A stretch of 64,000 bases of DNA from Viridibacillus arenosi (GCF_001955655.1 NZ_MSPW01000005.1:202294-266293), one strand, 5' to 3'. Positions 52,352 to 61,258 are shown, counted from the stretch's first letter. Notes: generated from the sequence alone by a model not told the origin. A program made the numbers and translations.

Positions 52352-52459
52352 ATGGAGGGAGAAGGAATATTAAAAATATTAAGAATTATCTCATTGGTTA
52401 TTGCTTTTGCATTAGCAGGTTATAGCCTTATTACTAAAGACTTTGAGTTTATACTCTAA
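52352..52459 (+). pseudogene. N-terminal half of a DUF3953 (YczI-like) protein, inverted
   Basis: ATG at 52352 gives MEGEGILKILRIISLVIAFA, then LAGYSLITKDFEFIL and TAA. This is the first helix and the conserved GY-LIT-FEF(I/M) segment of the family, ending exactly where the other half begins (PYMLLF). Flipping 52331-52453 would join FEFI in frame to PYMLLF on the minus strand. Confidence 0.65.
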
Positions 52460-52491
52460 TTTTTGGTTATGAAAATCAAATTCTTTCTTCC

Positions 52492-52516
52492 ACTAAACTG
52501 CCCCGTTAGTTCAATA
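52492..52516 (+). repeat. Dispersed hairpin repeat, copy 4
   Basis: actaaactgccccgttagtt followed by CAATA; the same core as copies 3 and 5, preceded by ttcttcc. Confidence 0.8.
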
Positions 52517-52666
52517 AAGAAAAAAGAGCCATACATTTTGAAATTATTAGTACCATCATATTAGCTCCTTTAATTGATACGTTCAACGTACCAAGGGGTC
52601 TTATTGTTTATAAACGTTGTTTGAATACGGGCTTATTTTGTTTTGGTATGTAACTACTTTGGAATG

Positions 52667-52697
52667 ATAAAACTTATCTCATATTGGGGTAAGTTTT
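52667..52697 (+). terminator. Possible intrinsic terminator before sigV
   Basis: aaaacttat pairs with gtaagtttt, followed by TTATT. No intact plus-strand gene precedes it, so it may belong to lost sequence. Confidence 0.45.
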
Positions 52698-52705
52698 TTA
52701 TTGCT

Positions 52706-52732
52706 ATCAACTTTTTCTTCATTTCACACGTC
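52706..52732 (+). promoter_or_regulatory. Candidate ECF (SigV-type) autoregulatory promoter
   Basis: ATCAAC (52706-52711) with an AAC core, a 17-nt spacer and CGTC (52729-52732). ECF promoters carry an AAC -35 core and a CGT -10 core. It lies about 50 nt before the sigV start. Confidence 0.5.
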
Positions 52733-52780
52733 TAGTAGTTGTATACAATTTGAAAATGTTAAAAAGGAGCTTCTTTGGAC

Positions 52781-53299
52781 ATGAAAACAAGAAATGCATT
52801 TCAACATGAAGAGAAATTTGTCCAGTTTATTCGTGAACAGAAAGAACGTTTTTATTTGCTCGCGTATAACTATACGAAAAATGAACAGGACGCACTTGAT
52901 GTTGTACAAGACAGTATTCAAAAAGCAATGCTTTCTCTCGATCGACTAGAAAATGTCGAGTATATGAAAAGCTGGTTTTATAAAATCGTCGTACGTACTT
53001 CCATTGATTTTTTACGTAAGCATAAACGCTTACATGTGACAGACGATGATACATTGCAATATTTAACACCTGCACAAGAGGATGTCTACGAAGACGTTGA
53101 TTTAGAGCATGCGTTAGACGAGTTACCTCAAATGTATCGTGAAGTTGTCATTTTACACTATTTTGAAGATTTAAAGCTCGCTGATGTAGCCAATATCCTA
53201 AACATTAAGTTGAGTACAGCCAAAACTCGCCTTTATAAAGCGTTAAAACTCTTAAAAATTCAATTGCAAGATGTGAAGGGAGAAACAACACATGGATGA
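52781..53299 (+). CDS. sigV: ECF sigma factor SigV
   Basis: The sigma factor of about 172 residues has region 2 (FVQFIREQKERFYLLAYNYTKNEQDALDVVQDSIQKAMLSLDRL, MKSWFYKIVVRTSIDFLRKHKR) and region 4 (LDELPQMYREVVILHYFEDLKLADVANILNIKLSTAKTRLYKALKLLK). The downstream gene is a clear RsiV homologue, so this is SigV, which in B. subtilis responds to lysozyme and induces cell-wall modification genes. It overlaps rsiV by 8 nt. A TTG at 52775 and the ATG at 52781 are both possible starts for the AAGGAG at 52764-52769. Confidence 0.88.
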   Translation: MKTRNAFQHEEKFVQFIREQKERFYLLAYNYTKNEQDALDVVQDSIQKAMLSLDRLENVEYMKSWFYKIVVRTSIDFLRKHKRLHVTDDDTLQYLTPAQEDVYEDVDLEHALDELPQMYREVVILHYFEDLKLADVANILNIKLSTAKTRLYKALKLLKIQLQDVKGETTHG

Positions 53300-54179
53300 A
53301 AAATTAGAAGAAATAGAAAAGCAATATAATGAGGTACCCATTCCAAAAGAGCTTGATTTTGTGGTTGAAAACGCACTAGAGCAAGGCAAAAAGAAGAGAA
53401 AAAACCGAGCACCACTATGGTTACTTGGATCTGCAGCGGCAGCAATGCTTTTTACAGCTAGTTTAAATGTCAGTCCTGCAATGGCACAAACACTTTCAGA
53501 AATTCCTGTTGTTGGCAGCATCGTAAAAGTTTTAACATGGACTGAATATGAAGTTAAAGAAGACACATATGATGCTGACATTAAAGTACCTTCTATTGAA
53601 AACTTAGAAAATAAAGATCTTGCCAATACTTTAAATGAAAAATACCGTTCAGAAGGTAAGGCTCTTTATGATGACTTTATTTCTGAGGTTGATTATGTAA
53701 AGGAAATTGGAGGCGGTCATGCAGGGATTGATAGTGGTTATGAAATCAAAACAGTTACTGACCAAATCTTATCAATTGGCCGTTATACCGCCAATACAGT
53801 TGGATCATCTTCTACAACTATGCACTACGATACAATTGATAAACAAAATGAAATTTTAATTACACTACCGATGCTATTTAAAGACGATAGTTATATTAAA
53901 ACGATCAGTGAAAACATTATTGAACAAATGCGTGAACAAGCTGCATCCGACCCAGATAAAACGTACTGGGTAAAAGGAGGAGGTCACCCTGATGAAGAAG
54001 TTATAGATGAATTTACAACTATTAAAGCTAATCAACAATTCTATATTTCAGATAAAGGTAAACTTGTTATTTCCTTCGATAAATACGAAGTAGCACAAGG
54101 CTATATGGGTATAGTAGAATTCGAAATCCCAACCGGTGTCCTAAAAAATGATCTTGTAAGTTCTAAATATATTCATTAA
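53292..54179 (+). CDS. rsiV: Anti-sigma-V factor RsiV (DUF3298)
   Basis: The 295-residue protein has a cytoplasmic N-terminus (LEEIEKQYNEVPIPKELDFVVENALEQGKKKRK, the SigV-binding segment), one membrane helix (LWLLGSAAAAMLFTASLNVS) and an extracellular part with a DUF4163-like region and DUF3298 at the C-terminus (KGKLVISFDKYEVAQGYMGIVEFEIPTGVL). B. subtilis RsiV shares the same order and many of these blocks; there it binds lysozyme directly and is then cleaved by signal peptidase and RasP, releasing SigV. An AQTLSEIPVVGSI stretch after the helix is consistent with a signal-peptidase site. Confidence 0.9.
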   Translation: MDEKLEEIEKQYNEVPIPKELDFVVENALEQGKKKRKNRAPLWLLGSAAAAMLFTASLNVSPAMAQTLSEIPVVGSIVKVLTWTEYEVKEDTYDADIKVPSIENLENKDLANTLNEKYRSEGKALYDDFISEVDYVKEIGGGHAGIDSGYEIKTVTDQILSIGRYTANTVGSSSTTMHYDTIDKQNEILITLPMLFKDDSYIKTISENIIEQMREQAASDPDKTYWVKGGGHPDEEVIDEFTTIKANQQFYISDKGKLVISFDKYEVAQGYMGIVEFEIPTGVLKNDLVSSKYIH

Positions 54180-54210
54180 TCATTTTGTTAAAAAGTATTG
54201 TTCCAAAATA

Positions 54211-54252
54211 CGAGGTATTTGACGATTAAATTGTCAAATACCTCGCTTTTTT
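54211..54252 (+). terminator. Intrinsic terminator of sigV-rsiV
   Basis: cgaggtatttgac (54211-54223) pairs perfectly with gtcaaatacctcg (54233-54245), followed by CTTTTTTA. Confidence 0.95.
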
Positions 54253-54317
54253 ATGTATGAAATACTTCTTTGATTCTTCTTTTAAGAAGAGTATGATTAT
54301 TTTAAATCTCCTTCTTC

Positions 54318-54344
54318 AACTAAACTGCCCCGTTAGTTTAAGTA
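54318..54344 (+). repeat. Dispersed hairpin repeat, copy 5
   Basis: aactaaactgccccgttagt followed by TTAAGTA; the core is identical to copy 4 and preceded by cttcttc. Confidence 0.8.
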
Positions 54345-54392
54345 CATTTCTTCACAATCTTTATAGTGATATTAACATAAATATCCAACAAA

Positions 54393-54437
54393 AAAATCAT
54401 CTCTCCTCCAAAAATCTAAAGAGGTGAGATGATTTTA
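54393..54437. terminator. Terminator of glmS (bidirectional shape)
   Basis: atcatctctcctc (54396-54408) pairs with gaggtgagatgat (54421-54433), one mismatch. On the minus strand TTTTTTTG follows. The 21-bp repeat (54431-54451) and 23-bp inverted repeat (54453-54475) lie between it and the glmS stop. Confidence 0.82.
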
Positions 54438-54451
54438 ATCAAACTTTATTA
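54431..54451. repeat. 21-bp direct repeat, copy B
   Basis: Identical to 49884-49904. It overlaps the right arm of the glmS terminator. Confidence 0.7.
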
Positions 54452-54452
54452 C

Positions 54453-54475
54453 AAATAATCAAACTTTTTTATAAA
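54453..54475. repeat. 23-bp inverted repeat, right copy
   Basis: Exact reverse complement of 50745-50767, located about 30 nt after the glmS stop. Confidence 0.75.
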
Positions 54476-54505
54476 GCAACAATTCATCCTTATAATAACA
54501 ATTTC

Positions 54506-56308
54506 CTACTCAACCGTAACTGATTTAGCCAAGTTACGTGGTTTATCTACATCGCAACCGCGGTATAGTGCTGCATAGTAGCTTATAAGCTGTAATGGTA
54601 CTACTGACATAAGTGGTGTTAGTAATGGGTGTACTTGTGGCAGGACAATAGCGTCGCCATCTTGTTCCATACCTTCCATAGAGATGATACATGGATTTGC
54701 ACCACGTGCTGTGACTTCTTTAACATTCCCTCGGATGTTCAGGCTAACTGATTTTTGCGTAACAAGTGCTATTACTGGCGTACCTTCTTCAATAAGAGCT
54801 ATTGTGCCATGTTTTAGTTCTCCTCCAGCAAAACCTTCAGCTTGGATGTAAGAGATTTCTTTTAATTTCAGTGCACCTTCTACACTTACACAATAATCGA
54901 TATTACGACCGATGAAGAATGCGTTACGTGTTGTTGATAAATAGTCTTTAGATGCTATTTCAAAGACCTCTTTTGAATCGACAATTGACTGAATTGCATT
55001 CGCCACGATAGCTAACTCTTTTTTCAGGTCGAAGTTTACTTCAATTCTTTGAGATTTTGCTTCTACATAAGCTGCAATTGCTAATACCGCTACTTGGGCT
55101 ACATATGCTTTAGTAGAGGCTACAGCGATTTCTGGACCTGCATGTAAGAGCATTGTGTAATCTGCTTCGCGTGACAGTGTTGAACCAGGTACGTTTGTAA
55201 TTGTTAACGTTGGGTAACCAAGCTCTTTAATTTTCACTAATACTTGGCGGCTATCTGCTGTTTCACCAGATTGTGTTATGAAAATAAAGAGAGGTTTTTC
55301 AGATAGTAGTGGCATATTGTAGCCAAATTCGCTTGAGATATGCACTTCAACTGGAATACGTGCGATTTTCTCGAAGTATTCTTTACCTACTAAACCAGCG
55401 TGATAACTTGTGCCAGCTGCAATAATATATAAGCGATCTGCTTCGTGCAATGCTTCTGCAATTGCAGGGTCGATAGCCAGTTCACCTTGTTCATTTTCAT
55501 AAGCTTGAATGATTTTGCGAACAACACTTGGTTGTTCATCGATTTCTTTCAACATGTAGTGAGGATATGTGCCTTTTTCAATGTCACTCATATCTAACTC
55601 AGCTGTATATGGAGACCGTTCTATTACTGTGCCATCTAGGTTTTTAATCGTCATCGCTTCTTTTCGTACGATTACGATTTCTTTGTCATGGAGTTCTACA
55701 AATTGATCTGTTACTTGTAGCATTGCCATAGCATCAGATGCCACGACGTTAAAACCTTCACCCACACCTACTAGTAACGGACTTTTATTTTTAGCGACGA
55801 AGATTGTTTCTTCTTCAGCTGCATCAAGTAAAGCAATAGCATATGAACCGTGTAGTAAAGCTAATGTATGACGGAATGCTTCTTCTGTAGTCATTCCATC
55901 AATCACAAACTTTTCAACTAACTGCACAATAACCTCTGTATCTGTATCGGATTTCATGTCCACGCCTTGTAAAAATTCTTCTTGCAATAAATGATAATTT
56001 TCAATAACACCATTATGCACAAGTGTAAATCTACCTGATGCACTTTGATGTGGATGCGCATTTAGTTGGTTTGGCACGCCATGAGTTGCCCAGCGTGTAT
56101 GACCAATTCCTGTGTTAGCTAGAACGTCTTCTTCTACTACTGCACGTAAATCAGCGATACGTCCTTTTTCTTTAAAGACTGTAATCCCTGCTTCATTACG
56201 AAGTGCAATTCCTGAAGAGTCGTATCCACGGTATTCTAATTTTTCAAGGCCTTTTAAAAGGATTTCTTTCGCATCCATAAAGCCGATATATCCAACAATT
56301 CCACACAT
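54506..56308 (-). CDS. glmS: Glutamine--fructose-6-phosphate aminotransferase
   Basis: The 600-residue, two-part enzyme has an N-terminal glutaminase domain starting MCGIVGYIG (Cys2 is the nucleophile after Met removal), HTRWATHG and the NGVIENY loop. Two SIS sugar-isomerase domains follow ([51 protein letters not shown]), ending with [11 protein letters not shown]. It makes glucosamine-6-phosphate for cell-wall precursors. The frame is open upstream through the glmS ribozyme to 56512, but GGAGG 6-7 nt before the ATG at 56308 and the family N-terminus fix the start. glmM lies upstream in the same direction. Confidence 0.97.
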   Translation of the reverse strand: MCGIVGYIGFMDAKEILLKGLEKLEYRGYDSSGIALRNEAGITVFKEKGRIADLRAVVEEDVLANTGIGHTRWATHGVPNQLNAHPHQSASGRFTLVHNGVIENYHLLQEEFLQGVDMKSDTDTEVIVQLVEKFVIDGMTTEEAFRHTLALLHGSYAIALLDAAEEETIFVAKNKSPLLVGVGEGFNVVASDAMAMLQVTDQFVELHDKEIVIVRKEAMTIKNLDGTVIERSPYTAELDMSDIEKGTYPHYMLKEIDEQPSVVRKIIQAYENEQGELAIDPAIAEALHEADRLYIIAAGTSYHAGLVGKEYFEKIARIPVEVHISSEFGYNMPLLSEKPLFIFITQSGETADSRQVLVKIKELGYPTLTITNVPGSTLSREADYTMLLHAGPEIAVASTKAYVAQVAVLAIAAYVEAKSQRIEVNFDLKKELAIVANAIQSIVDSKEVFEIASKDYLSTTRNAFFIGRNIDYCVSVEGALKLKEISYIQAEGFAGGELKHGTIALIEEGTPVIALVTQKSVSLNIRGNVKEVTARGANPCIISMEGMEQDGDAIVLPQVHPLLTPLMSVVPLQLISYYAALYRGCDVDKPRNLAKSVTVE

Positions 56309-56384
56309 ATTAAATTCCTCCGAAGTTTGCAAAATTAGCCGCAAGAAAGTATACCTCGTCTTCCTAAGAAGTCGGGGAAACATT

Positions 56385-56560
56385 CTTATGCTGCTGTGTC
56401 TTTGCCATTTTGCTTCTTTGTCCGTTCGATTACTCAAACGTTTTATAAGCAAAATTTCGATCGGGCAATGGCGATCGGGAGGCATCCGCCGAAACTTTCG
56501 ATACTCCTCCACCTCGTCTGCTGAAGATCTATGTCGTCCAATTTCTTCAGCGCTGGCGCT
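56385..56560 (-). ncRNA. glmS self-cleaving ribozyme/riboswitch
   Basis: On the minus strand the leader contains AGCGCC at the cleavage site (cut expected between complements of 56560 and 56559). It continues with GACGAGGTGGAGGAGTATCG, then TTTCGGCGGATGCCTCCCG, which are the invariant P2.1/P2.2 core blocks, and a P3-P4 region ending near GGACAAAGAAGC. Glucosamine-6-phosphate acts as cofactor for cleavage and thereby lowers glmS expression. The coordinates of the 3' end are approximate. Confidence 0.95.
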
Positions 56561-56786
56561 ATAATTGTTTTCCTTTGTTTTATGCGCTACTTTTGATTTC
56601 TCCTTCTGCGCAGCTACTATTTTAGTATAAAGATTAATTCTCTATACAGCAGCACCTTCATCATACTTAAATCACTATTCATAGTCAATCAGAAACATGC
56701 TTTGAAAAGGTTTACAAGGAAAAATAATATTTCCCACTATATTATACGTTCAAATTGCACCTTTTGTTCCCCACTTTCATAAAATC

Positions 56787-56814
56787 AACCGTTAATGTGT
56801 ATACATTAACGGTT
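56787..56814 (-). terminator. Terminator of DJ-1/PfpI gene
   Basis: aaccgttaatgt (56787-56798) pairs perfectly with acattaacggtt (56803-56814). The minus-strand tail GATTTTATG is only moderately T-rich. Confidence 0.7.
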
Positions 56815-56823
56815 AGTTCATTA

Positions 56824-57336
56824 TTATTTATCTAATAATTTTAGTAATTCTCTATTAAATGCTGGTATGTCATCGGGTGTACGACTTGTTACCAATTGAT
56901 TTTGGCATACGAATACTTCCTCATCTTTATAAATCGCTCCCGCATTTTCCATATCTACACGAATAGATTTATAGCCAGTTGCCCCACGGCCATCTAAAGT
57001 CTTCGCGGATATCAATAATTGTGGACCATGACATATTGCAAATACAGGCTTTCTTGCATCCATAAATGCTTTTGTAAAATTGACAAATCGATCATCAGCT
57101 CTTAGTAAATCCGGTGAAAATCCACCTGGAATAAATAATGCATCAAAATCTTCTGGTTCCACATTATCAATGGCGTAATCAATTTTCACCTTTTCACCAT
57201 GCTTACCTTCTACTTGATTGCCTACTTCATTTTCAATTGTAAATACTTCATGTCCAGCGTCTCTCATAGCTTTTGCAGGATCCGTAAATTCCACATCTTC
57301 AAACATATTCGTTATGACTGTTGCTACTTTTGCCAT
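56824..57336 (-). CDS. DJ-1/PfpI family protein (YfkM, general stress protein 18-like)
   Basis: The protein of about 170 residues has a class I glutamine-amidotransferase-like fold. The nucleophile elbow is FAICHGPQLLISA (Cys), with an acidic partner in DALFIPGGFSPD and the conserved VTSRTPDDIPAFNRELLKLL end. It fits PfpI/YfkM-type proteases or deglycase/stress proteins; the activity is debated for the family. GGAG is 9 nt before the ATG at 57336; the TTG at 57342 is rejected. It sits between glmM and glmS and breaks their usual adjacency. Confidence 0.86.
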   Translation of the reverse strand: MAKVATVITNMFEDVEFTDPAKAMRDAGHEVFTIENEVGNQVEGKHGEKVKIDYAIDNVEPEDFDALFIPGGFSPDLLRADDRFVNFTKAFMDARKPVFAICHGPQLLISAKTLDGRGATGYKSIRVDMENAGAIYKDEEVFVCQNQLVTSRTPDDIPAFNRELLKLLDK

Positions 57337-57557
57337 TTCCAATCACTCCTAAGTTGTTTGTTGAATAAGGGTACATTATCAACCCTACACTAAAACTATT
57401 CCACATTTGAAGTAAATTAAACATTAACATTTAATTTCAACGTAGGCTGGTGATTAGTACTACTATTTCTACGAAAAATAGCATTATACATTACTCCATT
57501 GATAAACTTCGAGTTATGAGATTAAGAAGTTAGTTAAATTAATATGATTTAAAATAC

Positions 57558-57597
57558 AAAAAGGGCAAGCATCTCGAAATATGCTTGCCCTTTTTCT
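57558..57597 (-). terminator. Terminator after glmM
   Basis: aaaaagggcaagcat (57558-57572) pairs perfectly with atgcttgcccttttt (57581-57595). It ends the cdaA-cdaR-glmM unit and separates it from downstream genes. Confidence 0.93.
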
Positions 57598-57601
57598 TCT
57601 A

Positions 57602-58954
57602 TTATTCAGTTAATCCCATTTCCTCTTTTACAACGGCTGCAATTCGTTCTGCATAAGCTTCACAATTCTCAGTTGTCGATGCTTCGACCATTACACGAAC
57701 TAATGGTTCAGTTCCTGATGGTCTAACAAGAATACGACCATTACCATTCATCTCTTGCTCTACCTCAGTAATTACTGCCGCTACTTGTGCATTTTTTGTA
57801 ACAGCGTATTTATCTGTTACACGAATATTAATTAGCTTTTGAGGGAAAATCGTCATCTCAGCTGCTAGCTCAGATAATGTTTTACCTGTTAATTTCATCG
57901 CATTAACAAGTTGTAAACCTGTTAGTAAGCCATCACCTGTTGTGTTGTAATCAAGGAAAACAATATGCCCTGATTGCTCTCCGCCTAAGTTGTAATCGCC
58001 TTCGCGCATAGCTTCTACAACATAACGGTCACCTACTGCAGTTTGAATACTTTGCATACCATGTTCTTCTAGACCTTTATAGAAACCCATGTTACTCATA
58101 ACCGTAGATACAACTGTATCTTTGTTTAAACGTCCTTTTTCTTGGAAGTGTTTAGCGCAAATATACATGATTTGATCTCCGTCAACGATATTACCCTTTT
58201 CATCGACAGCGATTAATCTGTCACCATCACCATCAAATGCAAGTCCAACATCTGCGCCTTTTTCAACTACCATTTTAGCTAGGTCTTCAGGATGTGTAGA
58301 ACCTACACTCTCGTTAATGTTTAAGCCGTTTGGTGAAGCACCCATCGTTGATAAATCTGCTTCTAAGTCTGCAAATAGGTGTGCTGCGAGTGAAGATGTT
58401 GCACCATGTGCGCAATCTAATGCAATATGGATACCCGTAAACTCTTCTTCTACTGTCTGTTTCAGGTATTGAATGTACTTTTGACCGCCTTCTAAATAGT
58501 CACTTAATGATCCTAAGTCACCACCTGTTGGGCGAGGTAGATCATCTTGTTCTTGGTCTAATAAAGCTTCAATTTCTGCTTCTTGTTCATCAGTAAGTTT
58601 AAAACCATCGGGACCGAAGAATTTAATACCATTATCTGCGACTGGGTTATGAGATGCTGATATCATAACTCCTGCTTGACCACTCATAACACGTGTTAAA
58701 TAAGCCACTCCTGGTGTGCTAATGACGCCTAGGCGCATTACCTCTGCTCCTACTGACAGCAAACCGGCTACAAGTGCTCCTTCAAGCATTTGTCCAGATA
58801 TACGTGTATCACGACCAATTAATACTTTTGGACGTCCTGTGGCTTCTTTCGTTAAAACGTATCCACCGAAGCGACCGAGTTTAAATGCTAACTCAGGCGT
58901 CAGCTCACTATTGGCGACTCCGCGGACGCCGTCTGTACCGAAATATTTACCCAT
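57602..58954 (-). CDS. glmM: Phosphoglucosamine mutase
   Basis: The 450-residue, four-domain alpha-D-phosphohexomutase has the catalytic phosphoserine in [13 protein letters not shown] (Ser101), metal loop DGDGDR, the sugar-binding GGEQSGH and the phosphate-binding [12 protein letters not shown]. It converts glucosamine-6-phosphate to glucosamine-1-phosphate. AAGGAGAG precedes the ATG. It is the third gene of the cdaA-cdaR-glmM operon, whose products are known to form a complex in Firmicutes in which GlmM inhibits CdaA. Confidence 0.97.
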   Translation of the reverse strand: MGKYFGTDGVRGVANSELTPELAFKLGRFGGYVLTKEATGRPKVLIGRDTRISGQMLEGALVAGLLSVGAEVMRLGVISTPGVAYLTRVMSGQAGVMISASHNPVADNGIKFFGPDGFKLTDEQEAEIEALLDQEQDDLPRPTGGDLGSLSDYLEGGQKYIQYLKQTVEEEFTGIHIALDCAHGATSSLAAHLFADLEADLSTMGASPNGLNINESVGSTHPEDLAKMVVEKGADVGLAFDGDGDRLIAVDEKGNIVDGDQIMYICAKHFQEKGRLNKDTVVSTVMSNMGFYKGLEEHGMQSIQTAVGDRYVVEAMREGDYNLGGEQSGHIVFLDYNTTGDGLLTGLQLVNAMKLTGKTLSELAAEMTIFPQKLINIRVTDKYAVTKNAQVAAVITEVEQEMNGNGRILVRPSGTEPLVRVMVEASTTENCEAYAERIAAVVKEEMGLTE

Positions 58955-59001
58955 TTTGTTCTCTCCTTCAAAACTATCTACGATCCTTCAATCAAATTCG
59001 T

Positions 59002-60303
59002 TTAAGATATTCGTTCTATTCGAAGATTAGCGATGTTATTAGAAAGTGACCAGGTAAGATCCCTTGGTCCATCAACTTGAATAGATAGCTTATGATTTCC
59101 AATGTGTTTATCTGCTGCTTCAATATATATATCGAAATCATCGATATCTAGATTTGCTAAATCCTTTTCATCACCTTTAACAGTTAATGTAACTAAACCA
59201 TTCTTTGGTGTGATAAAGTCGCTACTATAGTCCTCATCTAGGTTTCGAACGTCAACAGCTACATTCTTAAATTCTTTCGAGCTTATAATTGATGAAGTTT
59301 CTTTCTCGTCAGTCTCTTGTTCTTCGTCTTTAATTACTTCTTCATCAGTATTCGATTCGTTTTTCTCAACTACAGCTTGGACTTTTATGCTGTCTTCAGA
59401 CAGCCGTGAAATGCCCTCTGGCTTATCAATATCAATATTAAAGATACCAGATTTTTTGATTTTAGATACATCTACATCAACATTAAGTTGTTCCATATTT
59501 TCAAGAGCAGCTTTTGATCCGAATAAAGTCATCTTGCTCGTTATGGGCGTCAATGACTTTATCGTGATATCTTTACCTGGCGTCCCTTTTTGATTTAAGA
59601 CGACAGGTACTTCCTTAGTATACTCTCCAATGTCAACATTCACTTTAATCTTCCCTGGCTTCACTTGGACATCTAATTTGTTCATTTCACGATCAAGTAT
59701 TTTTACATTTGCTTCCTGTTCAAAGGAACTCTTCAGTCCTTGCTCACCAGTAACTGTCGCTTTTACATAGCTTATGCTATCTACTGCACTTTTAGCGCCA
59801 GTAACTGTTACCGTATTAGGATTCGCTGTCATACTTTTCACGTAATAGTCTTCTGCCAGTAGTCTTTCATTAATTTCCGGATCGATTTTAAATGTTCTTG
59901 TTACCCTTTCTTCAATTGAAATATCAATTGTTGATGGGTCCATTTGTACTGATAATTTATCAGAAAAATTTTCATGTTGAATCGTTACTTTATGTTCCCC
60001 AATTGTTTGCTTACGTAAATCTACGAATACAGTATAATCACTCACTGCTTTCGTTTGTAAGACGATGGCCATTGGACCCTTGATCGTAACATCTACGGTT
60101 TTTGGAACTCCTGTAACGATTAAACTCTCATCATCATAGTAAACCTGTACGGGTACATTATGAAGCACGTCCGCTTGTGTCCCTGATGAAAAGCCATCAG
60201 AACTATCTTTTTCTTTTGGCTGAACCGTAAAAAATAGGAGCATAGCTAATGTTAGGGCTGTAATTCTTAAAAACCAGGGGCTTTCAATCAATTTATCCAT
60301 CAT
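59002..60303 (-). CDS. cdaR: CdaR (YbbR-domain regulator of diadenylate cyclase)
   Basis: The 433-residue protein has an N-terminal membrane anchor (WFLRITALTLAMLLFFTVQ) and four YbbR repeats facing outward (roughly 45-125, 130-215, 220-305 and, after an acidic linker ESNTDEEVIKDEEQETDEKE, 340-430). It modulates CdaA in cis at the membrane. The ATG overlaps the cdaA TGA (ATGA), so the two are translationally coupled. Length and repeat number match CdaR of Bacillus. Confidence 0.93.
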   Translation of the reverse strand: MMDKLIESPWFLRITALTLAMLLFFTVQPKEKDSSDGFSSGTQADVLHNVPVQVYYDDESLIVTGVPKTVDVTIKGPMAIVLQTKAVSDYTVFVDLRKQTIGEHKVTIQHENFSDKLSVQMDPSTIDISIEERVTRTFKIDPEINERLLAEDYYVKSMTANPNTVTVTGAKSAVDSISYVKATVTGEQGLKSSFEQEANVKILDREMNKLDVQVKPGKIKVNVDIGEYTKEVPVVLNQKGTPGKDITIKSLTPITSKMTLFGSKAALENMEQLNVDVDVSKIKKSGIFNIDIDKPEGISRLSEDSIKVQAVVEKNESNTDEEVIKDEEQETDEKETSSIISSKEFKNVAVDVRNLDEDYSSDFITPKNGLVTLTVKGDEKDLANLDIDDFDIYIEAADKHIGNHKLSIQVDGPRDLTWSLSNNIANLRIERIS

Positions 60304-61142
60304 TTTTTATTCCCCCTCCAGCTCCACTTAGAGGTATTTGTTGCTTCTAGCTCGGGGCCAAACCACGCTTTACGTAAACGCGCTTCAAATTCTTCAATTG
60401 AAAGGTCACGGTGTAAATCTCCATTAACCGTTAAACTAATTGCTCCCGTTTCTTCTGATACAATAATTGTTATGGCATCAGTCACTTCACTAATACCTAT
60501 AGCGGCTCTATGACGTGTACCTAGTTCTTTCGAGATAAATGGACTTTCTGATAATGGTAAATAACAAGCTGCAGCTGCAATTTTGTTCTTTTGAACGATT
60601 ACTGCTCCATCATGTAATGGTGTATTAGGTATGAAGATATTAATTAGTAATTCAGACGAAATTTCAGAGAACATCGGAATCCCTGTTTCTACATAATCAT
60701 TCAAACCTGTTTCGCGTTCGATAGAAACAAGCGCTCCAATACGTCGCTTCGCCATGTAACTAACGGATTTTGACATCGCGCTTACTAAGCGTGTACGCTC
60801 TTCATCTTCTTGTAAATTACTACGAGCAAATAGCTTACCACGACCAAGTTGTTCTAGTGCTCGACGTAACTCTGGTTGGAATATGATAATAATAGCGAGG
60901 AAACCAAAATTGATAACCTGTTGCATCATCCATCCCAGTGTATTAAGGCCTGCATATACAGTAATAATACGAATAATAATGATGACGAATATTCCCTTTA
61001 ATAATTGGACAGCTTTTGTTCCTCTTATTAAGGTTAAAATTTTATAAATAACAAACCATACTAAAAGAATGTCCAGAATGTTCATCAACATTCTAATCCA
61101 TACATTGTCGGTAAATTGTGTAATTTCATTAATAAAAGACAT
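60300..61142 (-). CDS. cdaA: Diadenylate cyclase CdaA (c-di-AMP synthase)
   Basis: The protein of about 280 residues has three N-terminal helices (MLMNILDILLVWFVIYKIL, LLKGIFVIIIIRIITVYAGL, VINFGFLAIIIIFQPELR) and a C-terminal DAC domain with catalytic motifs PLHDGAVIV and GTRHRAAIGISE. It makes c-di-AMP, essential for potassium and wall homeostasis. The frame opens at 61172; GGGGGA 5 nt before the ATG at 61142 fixes the start. A TGCTATACT extended -10 lies about 40 nt upstream. Confidence 0.96.
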   Translation of the reverse strand: MSFINEITQFTDNVWIRMLMNILDILLVWFVIYKILTLIRGTKAVQLLKGIFVIIIIRIITVYAGLNTLGWMMQQVINFGFLAIIIIFQPELRRALEQLGRGKLFARSNLQEDEERTRLVSAMSKSVSYMAKRRIGALVSIERETGLNDYVETGIPMFSEISSELLINIFIPNTPLHDGAVIVQKNKIAAAACYLPLSESPFISKELGTRHRAAIGISEVTDAITIIVSEETGAISLTVNGDLHRDLSIEEFEARLRKAWFGPELEATNTSKWSWRGNKK

Positions 61143-61180
61143 GTGGATCCCCCACTTTTCTAGCGAGTGCATATGTGTTC

Positions 61181-61189
61181 AGTATAGCA
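61181..61189 (-). promoter_or_regulatory. Extended -10 promoter of cdaA
   Basis: TGCTATACT on the minus strand (61181-61189) is an extended -10 element; no good -35 is present. The predicted start lies about 30 nt before the cdaA ATG. Confidence 0.55.
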
Positions 61190-61221
61190 CAACTCTTACT
61201 TTACTTGCTTAGATGAAACAG

Positions 61222-61249
61222 AAAAGTCTACCTCAAACAGTAGACTTTT
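61222..61249 (-). terminator. Terminator of sigW-rsiW
   Basis: aaaagtctac (61222-61231) pairs perfectly with gtagactttt (61240-61249), right after the rsiW stop and before the cdaA promoter. Confidence 0.82.
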
Positions 61250-61258
61250 TCATTTGTT

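Noticed and set aside
56309..56512. N-terminal extension of GlmS
   Set aside because: The region is the glmS ribozyme; the RBS and the Cys2 nucleophile demand the start at 56308.
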